DNA from: Cohaesibacter sp. ES.047
GTDB taxonomy: Bacteria > Pseudomonadota > Alphaproteobacteria > Rhizobiales > Cohaesibacteraceae
Length of the DNA: 64,000 nt
Direction: 5' to 3'
Assembly: GCF_900215505.1 (NCBI RefSeq)
Contig: NZ_LT907844.1
Coordinates: forward strand, 2,328,501 to 2,392,500
The notes beneath the pieces are model-generated. The model saw only the letters and a list, made by a program, of their open reading frames with translations, did not search any database and was not told where the DNA came from. Made by a program: the position numbers and the translations under genes. This document shows, piece after piece, positions 27,682-36,712 of the stretch. Positions within the stretch are counted from its first letter, which is position 1, and each line of letters begins with the position of its first letter.

Positions 27682-30600
27682 TCAGATGACACGCAATGCG
27701 AGTTCTTCCAGCAACGCCCGGTCGATCTCACCCGTCACGGGCAGTCCGGCGACTTCCTGGAAATTGCGGATCGCAGAGCGTGTTCTTGGGCCCATTTGGC
27801 CATCGGATGGTCCTGCGTTGTAGCCAAGCGCTCCAAGCATGGATTGTGCCTTGGCGACAATCACATGCATCGGGATCTCTTTGGGACCCGGTTTCTGCGA
27901 CACTTTGCCGGTCACTTCCTGCGGGGCTTTCAATTGCCATTCCTCCGGCAGGGTAGCCAGATTGTTGGCGGATGGCTTGGCCACCTTCGGAACCCAGGTC
28001 TCGACCATTGCCTTGGCGGCCTTCTGTTGCGACGCATTGAGCACGTTCAGAACTTCGTCGCGCTTGGACGTCGCGCCCTGATCGCCATTCTTGGCCGCAA
28101 GAGCAAACCACTTGTAGCTCTGCAACAGATCCTGTTTGACCCCCATACCGCGTGCATAAAGGATCGCGAGATTGTACTGGCTGTCTTTCAGACCATGATC
28201 GGCGGCCTGAATGAACCATTTCGAGGCTTGCGAGAAATCAGGTTTGCCAAGACCGCCCGAAGCATAAAGCACCGCGAGATTGTGCATCGCCTTGACATTG
28301 CCGGTCTCCGCTGCCCGTTGGTACCACAAACGGGCAACCTGCAGATCCTTTTTGACGCCCTTGCCCTTTTCATAGAGGTTGGCAAGGCTGTATTGGGCCT
28401 GCGGCATGGACTGCGAGGCCGCTTTTTCGAACCAATCGGCGGCTTTTTTCAGATCGACGGTCATGCCCTCGCCCAGCGTCATACGGCGCCCGACTTCGAA
28501 CTGGGCCAATGCATCGCCATTCTGGGCGGCTGTCATCAGCGGCGTTTGGGAAATTCCCGGCGACAGCATCTTGTTCATGTCGACGGCTGCCTGAACCGAT
28601 GCGTCCGCATCTGTTGCCCCTTGATCCAGCACCGGAGGCATCGGCTGCGCTTCGGCCTTGGCCTGCTGCTGTGGGGTCATGGCATTCGACGTGCTCGGAA
28701 TCGAGCTCGTTGGCGTGTAGTCGATCCCCGGGTTGACATTCGGGGTCGTCATTGCCGTCGCCGTCATCGGGTCGAGCTGCTGTGCAACCTGCGGGGCTTG
28801 CGCGACCGGTGCATTCTGTCTGCGCGGTCCATTCATCGGGCCTTGAGCGCCTGACGGTTGCGCAAAGGTGATGACGCGATTGGCCTCTTGATTGGTCATG
28901 TCCGGAACCAGACTGCCGGAATAGGGCATCACGCTGGACTGGTCGCCCGGTGCGGTGGGAGCATCAGGTGTTGCTGCATTGCTCGTGTCTTCAGCCGGGG
29001 CGTCGGATGCTGCAGGCTCAACCGTTGCGGTCTGTTCGCTCTGCATGCTGTTGAACAGACCATGCAGGCTCGATTCCGGATTCTTGGCCAACTGCAAGGT
29101 CGTGATCGCCAGCAGGATTGCCGCTGCTGCGATCAGCAAGGGGCGGCTGTGACGGGAAACGGCACCGCCGATCCGGGCAAACAGGCTCTTGCGAACCTCT
29201 TCATCCTCTACAAGTCCTGCAGCGAGGGCGGCGGCTTCGTCGTCTTCGAGTGCCTGTGCGAGTTCATCGCCCTTGGCGCTCTTGGCCTTGCGTGCAGCTT
29301 CGGCGATGGCTGCGCGGCGTTCCTTGCGATTGAGCCCTTTCAGCAAATCTTCTGCGGGCTGTACCGACAGGGGGGCTTTGGCCTGTTCTTCAGTCGCCTG
29401 CTGGTCCTTGGGTTTCTTGCTTCCCTTGAAACGGGCAAGAAAGCCCTTGGCTTCGCCTTCTTCCTGCTCGACGCGGGCGCTTTCTTGAGCGGCTGCCTGT
29501 GCTGCGCGCCGGGCGGCTGCGATAAAGTCTGCTTTCGACCCGCCTTCCTGACGAGGAGCCGTGGCCGCGGATGAGCTGCCGCCAACGATTTGCGCGCCTC
29601 GCTTGGGCTGCGGCTGTCGCGGCTGCTGCTGCGGAGCATTTGGTGCATCATGCATTGGTTCGTGATGCGGGTCGGCCTTGAGCGCAACATTGCCGTGAAC
29701 TTGCGGTGCGCCACCCATATCGATCTGGCCTCTGCGAGCCTGCGGTGCTGCCTCGCTCTGACCTCTAGCTGCGCCGGCGGCCTGTGCAGTCTGTGCGGCC
29801 TTGCCGGTCAGACGAATGCCCGGCTGGCGAGCGCCATCGGGATCCGAACGCATCTGGGCGGCGGTTGCGTCCGCACGCTCAGCGGCTCGGGTCCTGCCGC
29901 GGCCAGCCAGCAGATCGGCTGCGCTCATCGATTGGGCGTTTTGTCCCGGTGCTGCTGCCTGTTGCGAGCCAGAGGTCGCGCCGCGGCCTTTCTGGCTGCG
30001 CCGCAACATCTGTCCAAGACTGCGTTTTTCAGGGTCCGGCTCTCCGTCCTCGCTGGTGCGAGGCGGGCTCATGCGCACCTGTGGTGCCGGTTCAGAGCTG
30101 GCGGCATGATCCTGATCTTCGGAGGTGCGAACCTCGCCCTCCAACGCGCCCAGACGCTCGACAATGGTGTTCAGCATGCTGCTGACGCTGTGAAGATTGC
30201 GTTGGGTGGTATTCTCGCTGCTTTCAGCGAAGGTGCGCAGGCCATGAAGATCATCCTTGAGGCCATCGATGATGACCTCAAGAGCACCGTCCATTTTGCC
30301 AGCGCCGATCGGACCAACGCGCTGCAGCGCTCTCATGGCTGCTTCTTCAGCGATCTTGGACTCGTTGACCGGGCCGTTCGGCCGGTTGGCGGCAAGCTGC
30401 TGAATGTCCTGACCAATGCGGTCGACAGCGTCGAAGCGGCTCTGCGACCGCGCAAATTGCTCGGTGAGTGCGTCAAGCCGCGACGTCAGGCTGTCGAGAA
30501 ACTGCGGGTCCTGGTCACCGCGACTCGAGCCATCTAGGCGGCCCGCCAGATCGGCAATCTGGCGTTCGAGCTGCTCGATGCCGACAAAACCACCAACGGT

Positions 30601-32193
30601 TCCATGCGCGGTATCCCTCAGGACTTCTTCCTGCGCTTCCATCCGATCAGCAAGGCGCGACAGTCCGGTTTCAAGGGTGCTGAGGTCAACGCTGTCCATT
30701 TTCCGATGAAGCATGTCATCAATGCGGGCAAGGGTCTGTTCGACCTGATCAAAGCGATGCTCGGTGCGGCTCGAATCCGGTCCTTCGCGAAGGCGTTGAT
30801 CGAGAGCAGCCATCTGATTGGCCAGAGTGTCCAGCGCAGCCTTTGGCGTGTGCTGGTTCTGCTGGCTGATCAGCTTGACCAGACTTTCTACCTGTCGCGC
30901 CAATGCTTCGAGTGCGGAGTGCGAGTCGGATTCGCCGCGCGTGTCTTCAAGGCCATCGGCAAGCGAGGTAAGCTGTTCCTCAAGGCGCAGCAGCCGATCA
31001 TTGGGATCAACCCGCTCCATCATCTGCTGCAGATGGGCCAGACGCTCCTCCAGCAATTCCTCCATCTGGTCATTCTGCGGCGACTGATTGACCGAGCGCC
31101 GGACATCATCTTCCAGAGCGCCAAGGCGATCAACGAGCATACTCATTTGCCCGGAAATATGAGAGAAATGCTGGGCCCGCGGTGCCGCGGACAGGATATC
31201 GCGCAGGTTGTCGATCTGGGCCGACAGCTTGGCGAAGTCGTCATAATGGTGATTGAGCGGCAGGTTGTCGAGCTTGTCGAGGATACGCTCGAAATGATCC
31301 TGAATCGACGGATCATAGGCGGACTTGTCGAGCAACGAATGGATGTCGTGAATGGCGTCTCTCAACTCGGGCTCATGACGGGATTCGCTGATCGCCGCCG
31401 TCATCGCATCAATGCGACCGGACAGGGCTGCGATTTCATTGAGCAGTCGTTCGGATGCGCCGGAAAAATTGGCCTGTTCAAGCAGATCGCGAAGGGAGGC
31501 AACATCCTCACGCAGACGGTTGAGTTTGTCGTCCTGTGCGCGTACCTCCTGCATGGCGGGCGTTATGTCCTGAACCCGCTGCATCAACTGGCGCAGGGCC
31601 TGATCCACACCGGCAGGAACGCCATTGGATGAACTCGCGGATGAAGCGGCGTTGCGAGCACGCGATTGCGAGCGGGTCTGTGTTGGGGCTGGCTGCCGCA
31701 CGTCACCACGCATCAGCGGATCCTGTCCGCGCTGTCGTTTGGGTGCTACGCGCTCAAGCTTGATTTTCGGTTGTCTCTCAGTCTTGCGTTCCAAGGCATT
31801 ATCGACGCGTGCGAGTTGTGCTTCGATCCGTTCCAGCGCACTGCGATAGTCTTCACGCGTCCCGTCTGTTTTGGCTGACGGTCTTCTGCGCGCACTGCTG
31901 CTGCGCGGCGCGTCAAAGCCCTCGTTGTTGCGCAGACGCCCGGAGCGCAATGTTTCGGTCTCATCGGAGTAAGCTCTGTCAGAGTGATGGCCATAGTCAT
32001 CTTCACCTGACAAGGATGCGATCTGCAATTCCATGTCCTTGATCATGTCGAGAAGCGCCGCACGATCCCCGGCCTGCACCTGGTCTGGTTTGCGACGGCT
32101 GCGCCCACGCCGTTTGCGGTGGTTGGAGGCACCGCGCAGACCTTCGATAAACTCGCCAACATCGCGGTCCGTGTGGAATGTTTCATCAATCAT
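27682..32193 (-). CDS. podJ: PodJ-like polar localization protein (coiled coil, membrane segment, Sel1 repeats, peptidoglycan-binding domain)
   Basis: A 1503-residue protein with the architecture of PodJ, which organises one cell pole in Caulobacter and Agrobacterium. The cytoplasmic part (~1-1010) is highly charged with long heptad-rich coiled coils (~190-770) and a low-complexity Gln/Ala/Pro stretch (~770-930). One membrane segment lies at ~1015-1035 (LLIAAAAILLAITTLQL). The periplasmic part has a Pro/Thr/Gln linker, about four Sel1-like repeats (~1228-1378, e.g. AQYSLANLYEKGKGVKKDL) and a C-terminal peptidoglycan-binding domain (~1436-1503, GALGYNAGPSDGQMGPRTRSA). It is longer than Caulobacter PodJ (974 residues), mostly in the coiled coil. 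Confidence 0.88.
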   Translation of the reverse strand: MIDETFHTDRDVGEFIEGLRGASNHRKRRGRSRRKPDQVQAGDRAALLDMIKDMELQIASLSGEDDYGHHSDRAYSDETETLRSGRLRNNEGFDAPRSSSARRRPSAKTDGTREDYRSALERIEAQLARVDNALERKTERQPKIKLERVAPKRQRGQDPLMRGDVRQPAPTQTRSQSRARNAASSASSSNGVPAGVDQALRQLMQRVQDITPAMQEVRAQDDKLNRLREDVASLRDLLEQANFSGASERLLNEIAALSGRIDAMTAAISESRHEPELRDAIHDIHSLLDKSAYDPSIQDHFERILDKLDNLPLNHHYDDFAKLSAQIDNLRDILSAAPRAQHFSHISGQMSMLVDRLGALEDDVRRSVNQSPQNDQMEELLEERLAHLQQMMERVDPNDRLLRLEEQLTSLADGLEDTRGESDSHSALEALARQVESLVKLISQQNQHTPKAALDTLANQMAALDQRLREGPDSSRTEHRFDQVEQTLARIDDMLHRKMDSVDLSTLETGLSRLADRMEAQEEVLRDTAHGTVGGFVGIEQLERQIADLAGRLDGSSRGDQDPQFLDSLTSRLDALTEQFARSQSRFDAVDRIGQDIQQLAANRPNGPVNESKIAEEAAMRALQRVGPIGAGKMDGALEVIIDGLKDDLHGLRTFAESSENTTQRNLHSVSSMLNTIVERLGALEGEVRTSEDQDHAASSEPAPQVRMSPPRTSEDGEPDPEKRSLGQMLRRSQKGRGATSGSQQAAAPGQNAQSMSAADLLAGRGRTRAAERADATAAQMRSDPDGARQPGIRLTGKAAQTAQAAGAARGQSEAAPQARRGQIDMGGAPQVHGNVALKADPHHEPMHDAPNAPQQQPRQPQPKRGAQIVGGSSSAATAPRQEGGSKADFIAAARRAAQAAAQESARVEQEEGEAKGFLARFKGSKKPKDQQATEEQAKAPLSVQPAEDLLKGLNRKERRAAIAEAARKAKSAKGDELAQALEDDEAAALAAGLVEDEEVRKSLFARIGGAVSRHSRPLLIAAAAILLAITTLQLAKNPESSLHGLFNSMQSEQTATVEPAASDAPAEDTSNAATPDAPTAPGDQSSVMPYSGSLVPDMTNQEANRVITFAQPSGAQGPMNGPRRQNAPVAQAPQVAQQLDPMTATAMTTPNVNPGIDYTPTSSIPSTSNAMTPQQQAKAEAQPMPPVLDQGATDADASVQAAVDMNKMLSPGISQTPLMTAAQNGDALAQFEVGRRMTLGEGMTVDLKKAADWFEKAASQSMPQAQYSLANLYEKGKGVKKDLQVARLWYQRAAETGNVKAMHNLAVLYASGGLGKPDFSQASKWFIQAADHGLKDSQYNLAILYARGMGVKQDLLQSYKWFALAAKNGDQGATSKRDEVLNVLNASQQKAAKAMVETWVPKVAKPSANNLATLPEEWQLKAPQEVTGKVSQKPGPKEIPMHVIVAKAQSMLGALGYNAGPSDGQMGPRTRSAIRNFQEVAGLPVTGEIDRALLEELALRVI

Positions 32194-32642
32194 GACTGAA
32201 CTCTACTCTTGGTCGGCGCCACTGCCTCCCGGGCAAACAGGCAATGCAGAATGGCCGCTTCGAACGGATTCTCCTGTGTCCAATTTGATAAGTTAGGGTA
32301 AAGAAGCAGTTAATGACCCGTGCGAATTGCAATATTTCGCAGCTCAATTAACCCTTCACTCACTATAACTTTCGTGAAACCCGTCTTCTTCTACGAAAGA
32401 CCGAGAGAACAAGTGCCCATAGGGAAGCAACCCGCAGCATAAAGGCCATTGGACGCATTGACAGGCTTTTACAACGATGGTTTACGATAAGGTAAGGTTG
32501 AGTCTCGATCTGTCGTCGCGACCGGTGGCTGGAATTCAGGTGCAAGCCGCGCGTGTGCAACAAATGAGAAACGAGGCCAATGAAGGGGAGACCGGTCTGT
32601 CGGACCAGCAGTCTGACGCACCGAGCCAAGGAGATAAGTGCC
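32194..32642. other. Intergenic region between podJ-like gene and MerR regulator
   Basis: A 449-base gap between divergent genes. It holds a possible CtrA half-matched box at 32298-32313 and a GATTC methylation-type site near 32273 in front of the podJ-like gene. No additional gene is convincing. Confidence 0.5.
32298..32313 (-). promoter_or_regulatory. Possible CtrA-type box upstream of podJ-like gene
   Basis: On the minus strand the sequence is TTAA-CTGCTTC-TTTAC. It fits the CtrA pattern TTAA-N7-TTAAC with one mismatch, about 110 bases before the podJ-like start. Short motifs of this kind occur by chance, so this is tentative. Confidence 0.3.
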
Positions 32643-33107
32643 ATGAGTGAAGACAAATCGACGGTATTGAGTGGAACAGAGGGCAAGGATGTCCTGACCG
32701 CATCCACCAGTGACAGCGGCCCGTTGTCCTATACGATTGGTGATCTGGCCAAGGAATTCGGTGTGACACTGCGAACCTTGCGTTTTTACGAAGACAAAAA
32801 TCTTCTCAATCCCCGCCGCGAAGGCATGAACCGCATCTACAGCCGCCGGGACCGGGCGCGACTGAAACTCGTTCTGATGGGCAAAAAAGTCGGGTTTTCG
32901 CTCTCCGAAATCAAGGACATGCTGGATCTATACGATCTGCGCGATGGTCAGGTCACTCAGCTGCGCGTCGCGCTCGATCGTTTCACACAACAGATCGATG
33001 TTCTCAAGCAACAAAGGGCTGACGTGGATCAGGCCATTGGCGATCTCGAACGCACCGTGGCGGTGGTTTCGGGCATGCTGCGCGAAAAGGAAAAGTCCGA
33101 GAGTTGA
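32643..33107 (+). CDS. MerR-family regulator, LiuR-like
   Basis: A 154-residue MerR-type regulator. After a ~30-residue polar lead, the winged HTH reads YTIGDLAKEFGVTLRTLRFYEDKNLLNPRREG, followed by the MerR dimerisation helix (QQRADVDQAIGDLERTVAVVSGM). There are no cysteines for metal or redox sensing, as in the acyl-CoA-responsive LiuR branch. It is encoded directly before acyl-CoA dehydrogenase, thiolase and multifunctional beta-oxidation genes, so control of that operon is the likely job. AGGAG lies ten bases before the ATG, and a strong terminator follows the gene. Confidence 0.88.
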   Translation: MSEDKSTVLSGTEGKDVLTASTSDSGPLSYTIGDLAKEFGVTLRTLRFYEDKNLLNPRREGMNRIYSRRDRARLKLVLMGKKVGFSLSEIKDMLDLYDLRDGQVTQLRVALDRFTQQIDVLKQQRADVDQAIGDLERTVAVVSGMLREKEKSES

Positions 33108-33143
33108 TTCACTCGCTGTAGCTTTTTTGAAAAGAGATTTTGA

Positions 33144-33174
33144 CCGCGTGGGCCTTAGGGCTGCGCGGTTTTTC
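33144..33174 (+). terminator. Rho-independent terminator after the MerR gene
   Basis: A stem formed by CCGCG...CGCGG with an inner GGCC-TTAG-GGCT part is followed by TTTTTCTTT. It ends the MerR transcript before the beta-oxidation promoter. Confidence 0.85.
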
Positions 33175-33220
33175 TTTGTCTGCCGATGATGAAGGGACAG
33201 GCGAAATATGGGTGCCTATT

Positions 33221-33236
33221 GTTTACGTAACGTCAG
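33221..33236. promoter_or_regulatory. Upstream ACGT element, possible second LiuR-like site
   Basis: GTTTACGTAACGTCAG contains the palindrome TTACGTAA followed by CGTCA. It resembles a degenerate copy of the site at 33386-33399, with a spacer one base shorter. Confidence 0.35.
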
Positions 33237-33385
33237 CTTTAATGACGCTCTTGCAATTGGTGGAATCCCCTACGTCATGTTAAAAACCCGCGCAAAGCTG
33301 CGGGCATGAGTCTTTCTACTTTCGGCGTGTATCAGCCATTCCGGCTTGAATCGGGCAGGTTGCAGATGTATATCCAACTTAACGC

Positions 33386-33399
33386 TTACGCTAACGTAA
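33386..33399. promoter_or_regulatory. Likely operator of the beta-oxidation operon (LiuR-like palindrome)
   Basis: TTACG-CTAA-CGTAA has perfect five-base arms. It lies 133 bases before the acyl-CoA dehydrogenase start, between a TTAACG (33380-33385) and a TGAAAT (33404-33409) that could serve as -35 and -10 with an 18-base spacer. That is the usual MerR placement. The binding protein is inferred from the adjacent MerR gene. Confidence 0.55.
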
Positions 33400-33531
33400 C
33401 TGATGAAATCGACGCCTCTGCGTCCTGTGCGAGGAACACATGACGCTTTGAGCGGCAGATAGGAAGCGCTGAGAAATCGCTTCCCGACAAAAGCCGACAA
33501 AGGGGCCGATTGGACGCAAGGGAGGAGCATC

Positions 33532-35319
33532 ATGCCTAGTCTGACGATACCCGTCGAGGATACCCAGTTCCTGCTCAAGGAGGTGTTTGGCCTTGAACAG
33601 ATCAACACGCTGCCCGGCTATGAGGAAGCAACCGAAGATCTGGTGGATGCGATCCTGACGGAGGGCGCGAAATTCGCAACCGAAGTGATCCAGCCCACCA
33701 ACGTGACAGGCGATGTCGAAGGCTGCACCCTCGGGGAAGATGGGGTGGTGACGACGCCCAAAGGCTTCAAGGACGCCTGGGATGCCTATGTCGAGGCGGG
33801 CTGGATGAGCCTGTCCGCTGATCCCGCCTATGGCGGACAGGGCATGCCGACGACGCTCAACGTCATCATGAACGAGTATCTTGGCACGGCCAACCTTGCC
33901 TTCTCCATGTATCCGGGCCTGACGCAGGGCGCCTATTCGGCCATGCTGGTGCATGCAAATGACGAGATCAAGCAAACCTATCTGCCCAAGATGGTCGAGG
34001 GAAAATGGACTGGCACCATGAACCTGACCGAGCCCCATTGCGGCACGGATCTGGGCCTTTTGCGCACCAAGGCGGTGCCGCAAGGGGATGGCAGCTACAA
34101 GATTACCGGCACCAAAATTTTCATCTCCGCTGGCGATCATGACCTTGCCGAAAACATCGTTCATCTGGTGCTCGCCCGCATCGAAGGCGCACCGGAAGGC
34201 ACAAAGGGTATTTCGCTGTTCGTCGTGCCGAAATTCCTGCCCAATGAGGCCGGAGATCCCGGTGAGGCCAACCATGTTACGGTCGGCAAGATCGAAGAGA
34301 AAATGGGCATCCACGGCAACTCGACATGCGTGATGAACTTTGACAGCTCCACCGGCTGGCTCGTTGGCGAAGAGCACAAGGGCCTCAAGGCCATGTTCGT
34401 GATGATGAACGAAGCCCGGCTCGGTGTTGCCATTCAGGGGCTGACCCAGTCGGAAGCGGCCTATCAGCATGCCCGTGATTATGCGATGGATCGCCTTCAG
34501 GGTCGCTCCCTGACCGGCGCGAAAAATTCTGATGGCCCGGCCGATCCTTTGATCGTGCATCCTGACGTGCGCCGCATGCTTCTGACCATGCGCAGCTTCA
34601 ACGAGGCGGCCCGCGCTTTTTGCATTTATGCGTCCATCCAGTCCGACATTGCCCACAAGCACCCGGATGAGAAGGCACGCCAGCAGGCCGAAGATCGCCT
34701 TGGCCTCTTCACGCCGGTTCTCAAAGGGCATCTCACTGACATCGGTTTTGATAATGCCGTGATGGCTCAGCAGGTCTTTGGCGGCCATGGCTTCATCGAG
34801 GAAACGGGTGCCTCCCAGTTCGTACGCGATGCCCGCATCGCGATGATCTATGAGGGGGCCAACGGCATTCAGGCGCTTGATCTGGTGGGCCGCAAGCTGA
34901 TGGCCAACGGCGGCCGCGGCATCATGGCGCTGTTTCAGGAGCTGGGGGCCTATATCGAGACCCATGCAGCCAATGAAGCCATGGCACCGTTCGTCATGCC
35001 GCTCAAATCAGGCGCGGAAGACCTGCAGAAAGCCACCATGTGGTTTGGCGAAAATGCCATGAAAAATCCGGAACATGCCGGGGCAGGGTCTGTCGACTAC
35101 ATGCACCTGTTCGGTACCGTGATGCTCGGCTACATGTGGGCCAAAATGGCAGAAGTCGCCGTCAAGAATGAAGATGATAGCCGCAAGGACTTCTATGACA
35201 CCAAGCTTGCGCTGGCCCGCTTCTATATGGACAGGATCATGCCCACCACGGCGATGCGCCGTGACCGCATCATGGTTGGCGCCGACAGCCTGATGGCTCT
35301 GCCGGCGGAGGCTTTCTAG
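33532..35319 (+). CDS. Acyl-CoA dehydrogenase (long form with C-terminal extension; FadE/DmdC-like)
   Basis: A 595-residue FAD enzyme that introduces the alpha-beta double bond into acyl-CoA. The central FAD-binding signature is seen in MNLTEPHCGTDLGLLRTKA and FISAGDHDL, and the active-site glutamate in MIYEGANGIQALDLVGRK. The ~100-residue C-terminal extension (after ~470) places it in the group that also contains 3-methylmercaptopropionyl-CoA dehydrogenase DmdC, so DMSP-derived substrates are an alternative to fatty acids. It is first in an operon with thiolase and a FadB-like protein, which favours general beta-oxidation. The ATG has GGAGG upstream. Confidence 0.92.
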   Translation: MPSLTIPVEDTQFLLKEVFGLEQINTLPGYEEATEDLVDAILTEGAKFATEVIQPTNVTGDVEGCTLGEDGVVTTPKGFKDAWDAYVEAGWMSLSADPAYGGQGMPTTLNVIMNEYLGTANLAFSMYPGLTQGAYSAMLVHANDEIKQTYLPKMVEGKWTGTMNLTEPHCGTDLGLLRTKAVPQGDGSYKITGTKIFISAGDHDLAENIVHLVLARIEGAPEGTKGISLFVVPKFLPNEAGDPGEANHVTVGKIEEKMGIHGNSTCVMNFDSSTGWLVGEEHKGLKAMFVMMNEARLGVAIQGLTQSEAAYQHARDYAMDRLQGRSLTGAKNSDGPADPLIVHPDVRRMLLTMRSFNEAARAFCIYASIQSDIAHKHPDEKARQQAEDRLGLFTPVLKGHLTDIGFDNAVMAQQVFGGHGFIEETGASQFVRDARIAMIYEGANGIQALDLVGRKLMANGGRGIMALFQELGAYIETHAANEAMAPFVMPLKSGAEDLQKATMWFGENAMKNPEHAGAGSVDYMHLFGTVMLGYMWAKMAEVAVKNEDDSRKDFYDTKLALARFYMDRIMPTTAMRRDRIMVGADSLMALPAEAF

Positions 35320-35490
35320 GCTTCAGGATGGGTACAATCAGCCCGTTGGTCCCCAGAGTGCGAACAAGGGCGCGAGGCAGGCAAGCATGTCAAACCCGCG
35401 CCACATCTGGCTGATAAGTCATACATGCAAGAAGAAAGGACGATCGGAGGACTATCGTCTTTTCTGGCAAATGAAATTCGGGAGAACTCA

Positions 35491-36699
35491 ATGGCAGACG
35501 CTTATATCTACGACCATGTGCGCACGCCTCGCGGGCGCGGCAAGCCGGATGGCTCGCTGCATGAAGTCCCGGCAGTGCAACTGGCCGCCACCACCCTGAA
35601 GGCCATCCGGGACCGAAACGGGCTGGACACAACACTGATCGACGACATCGTGCTGGGATGCGTCGATCCGATCGGCGAGGCTGGCGGCGTTATCCCCCGT
35701 GCCGCAGCCTTCGCCGCCGACTATGCGCAGTCGGTGCCGGGCATTCAGGTCAACCGCTTCTGTGCCTCTGGTCTTGATGCCATCAACATGGCCGCAAGCC
35801 AGATCATGGCAGGCGCCCACGACATGACCATTGGCGGTGGTGTCGAGGCCATGTCGCGCCTCGGGCTTGGCTCGTCCGGCGGGGCGTGGTTCATGGATCC
35901 CAGCGTCAACGTTCCTGCCTATTTCATGCCGCAGGGCGTCTCAGCTGATCTGATCGCCACCAAATATGGTTTCTCTCGCGAGGAAGCTGATGCCTTGTCT
36001 GTTGAAAGCCAGAAGCGCGCCGCCCATGCTTGGGAGAACGGCTATTTTGCAAAATCGGTCATTCCCGTCACAGACATCAACGGCGCTCTGATCCTTGATC
36101 GCGACGAGCATATGCGGCCCGGCACAACGGTCGAAAATCTGGCTGGTCTCAATCCATCCTTCGGGATGATCGGTGAGATGGGTGGTTTCAACGCCGTGGC
36201 GATGGAGCGCTATCCCGAGATCGAAATGATCAATCACATCCATCATGCGGGGAATTCGTCCGGCATTGTTGATGGGGCCGCCGCCGTGCTGATCGGCAAT
36301 GCCGAAGCAGGCAAGGCCGCAGGCCTCAAACCGCGGGCCCGCATTCGTGCCTTTGCCAACATCGGTTCCGAGCCGGCCTTGATGCTGACCGGACCCACGG
36401 ATGTGACCGACAAGGTGCTCAAGCGTGCTGGCATGAGCTTTGGCGATCTTGATCTCATCGAGATCAACGAAGCCTTCGCCTCTGTCGTGCTGCGCTTCAT
36501 GCAATATTTCGGTGCCGACCCCGAAAAGGTCAATGTCAACGGCGGCGCCATCGCTATGGGCCATCCGCTCGGTGCAACGGGCGCGATGATCATGGGCACC
36601 GTCATTGACGAGCTGGAACGACGCGATCTCAATACCGCCCTCGTCACCCTGTGCATTGGCGCAGGCATGGGCACGGCAACCATCATCGAGCGCGTATAG
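35491..36699 (+). CDS. Acetyl-CoA C-acyltransferase (thiolase, FadA-type)
   Basis: A 402-residue thiolase that cleaves 3-ketoacyl-CoA with CoA. The acyl-carrying cysteine is in VNRFCASGLDAINMA (~90), the catalytic His is in NVNGGAIAMGHPLGATGA (~355), and the second cysteine is in VTLCIGAGMGTA (~385). Length and motifs are complete. The start at 35491 has GGGAG upstream; an in-frame start at 35425 lacks conserved sequence. It lies between the acyl-CoA dehydrogenase and the FadB-like gene, the latter starting 13 bases after its stop. Confidence 0.95.
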   Translation: MADAYIYDHVRTPRGRGKPDGSLHEVPAVQLAATTLKAIRDRNGLDTTLIDDIVLGCVDPIGEAGGVIPRAAAFAADYAQSVPGIQVNRFCASGLDAINMAASQIMAGAHDMTIGGGVEAMSRLGLGSSGGAWFMDPSVNVPAYFMPQGVSADLIATKYGFSREEADALSVESQKRAAHAWENGYFAKSVIPVTDINGALILDRDEHMRPGTTVENLAGLNPSFGMIGEMGGFNAVAMERYPEIEMINHIHHAGNSSGIVDGAAAVLIGNAEAGKAAGLKPRARIRAFANIGSEPALMLTGPTDVTDKVLKRAGMSFGDLDLIEINEAFASVVLRFMQYFGADPEKVNVNGGAIAMGHPLGATGAMIMGTVIDELERRDLNTALVTLCIGAGMGTATIIERV

Positions 36700-36712
36700 G
36701 GAGGGGAGAGAC

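Larger units (their letters stand above)
33108..33531. other. Intergenic region with terminator and operator-like palindromes before the beta-oxidation operon
   Basis: A 424-base gap. It contains the MerR-gene terminator and two ACGT-centred elements (33221-33236 and 33386-33399) that could bind the MerR regulator. No gene is apparent. Confidence 0.6.

Noticed and set aside
33391-34965. A 524-codon open frame on the minus strand opposite the acyl-CoA dehydrogenase
   Set aside because: It mirrors codon-position bias of the real gene, has no ribosome site, and its product is His/Gly-rich without recognisable motifs. The same applies to the long frames opposite the FadB-like, LysRS, PodJ-like and cco genes.
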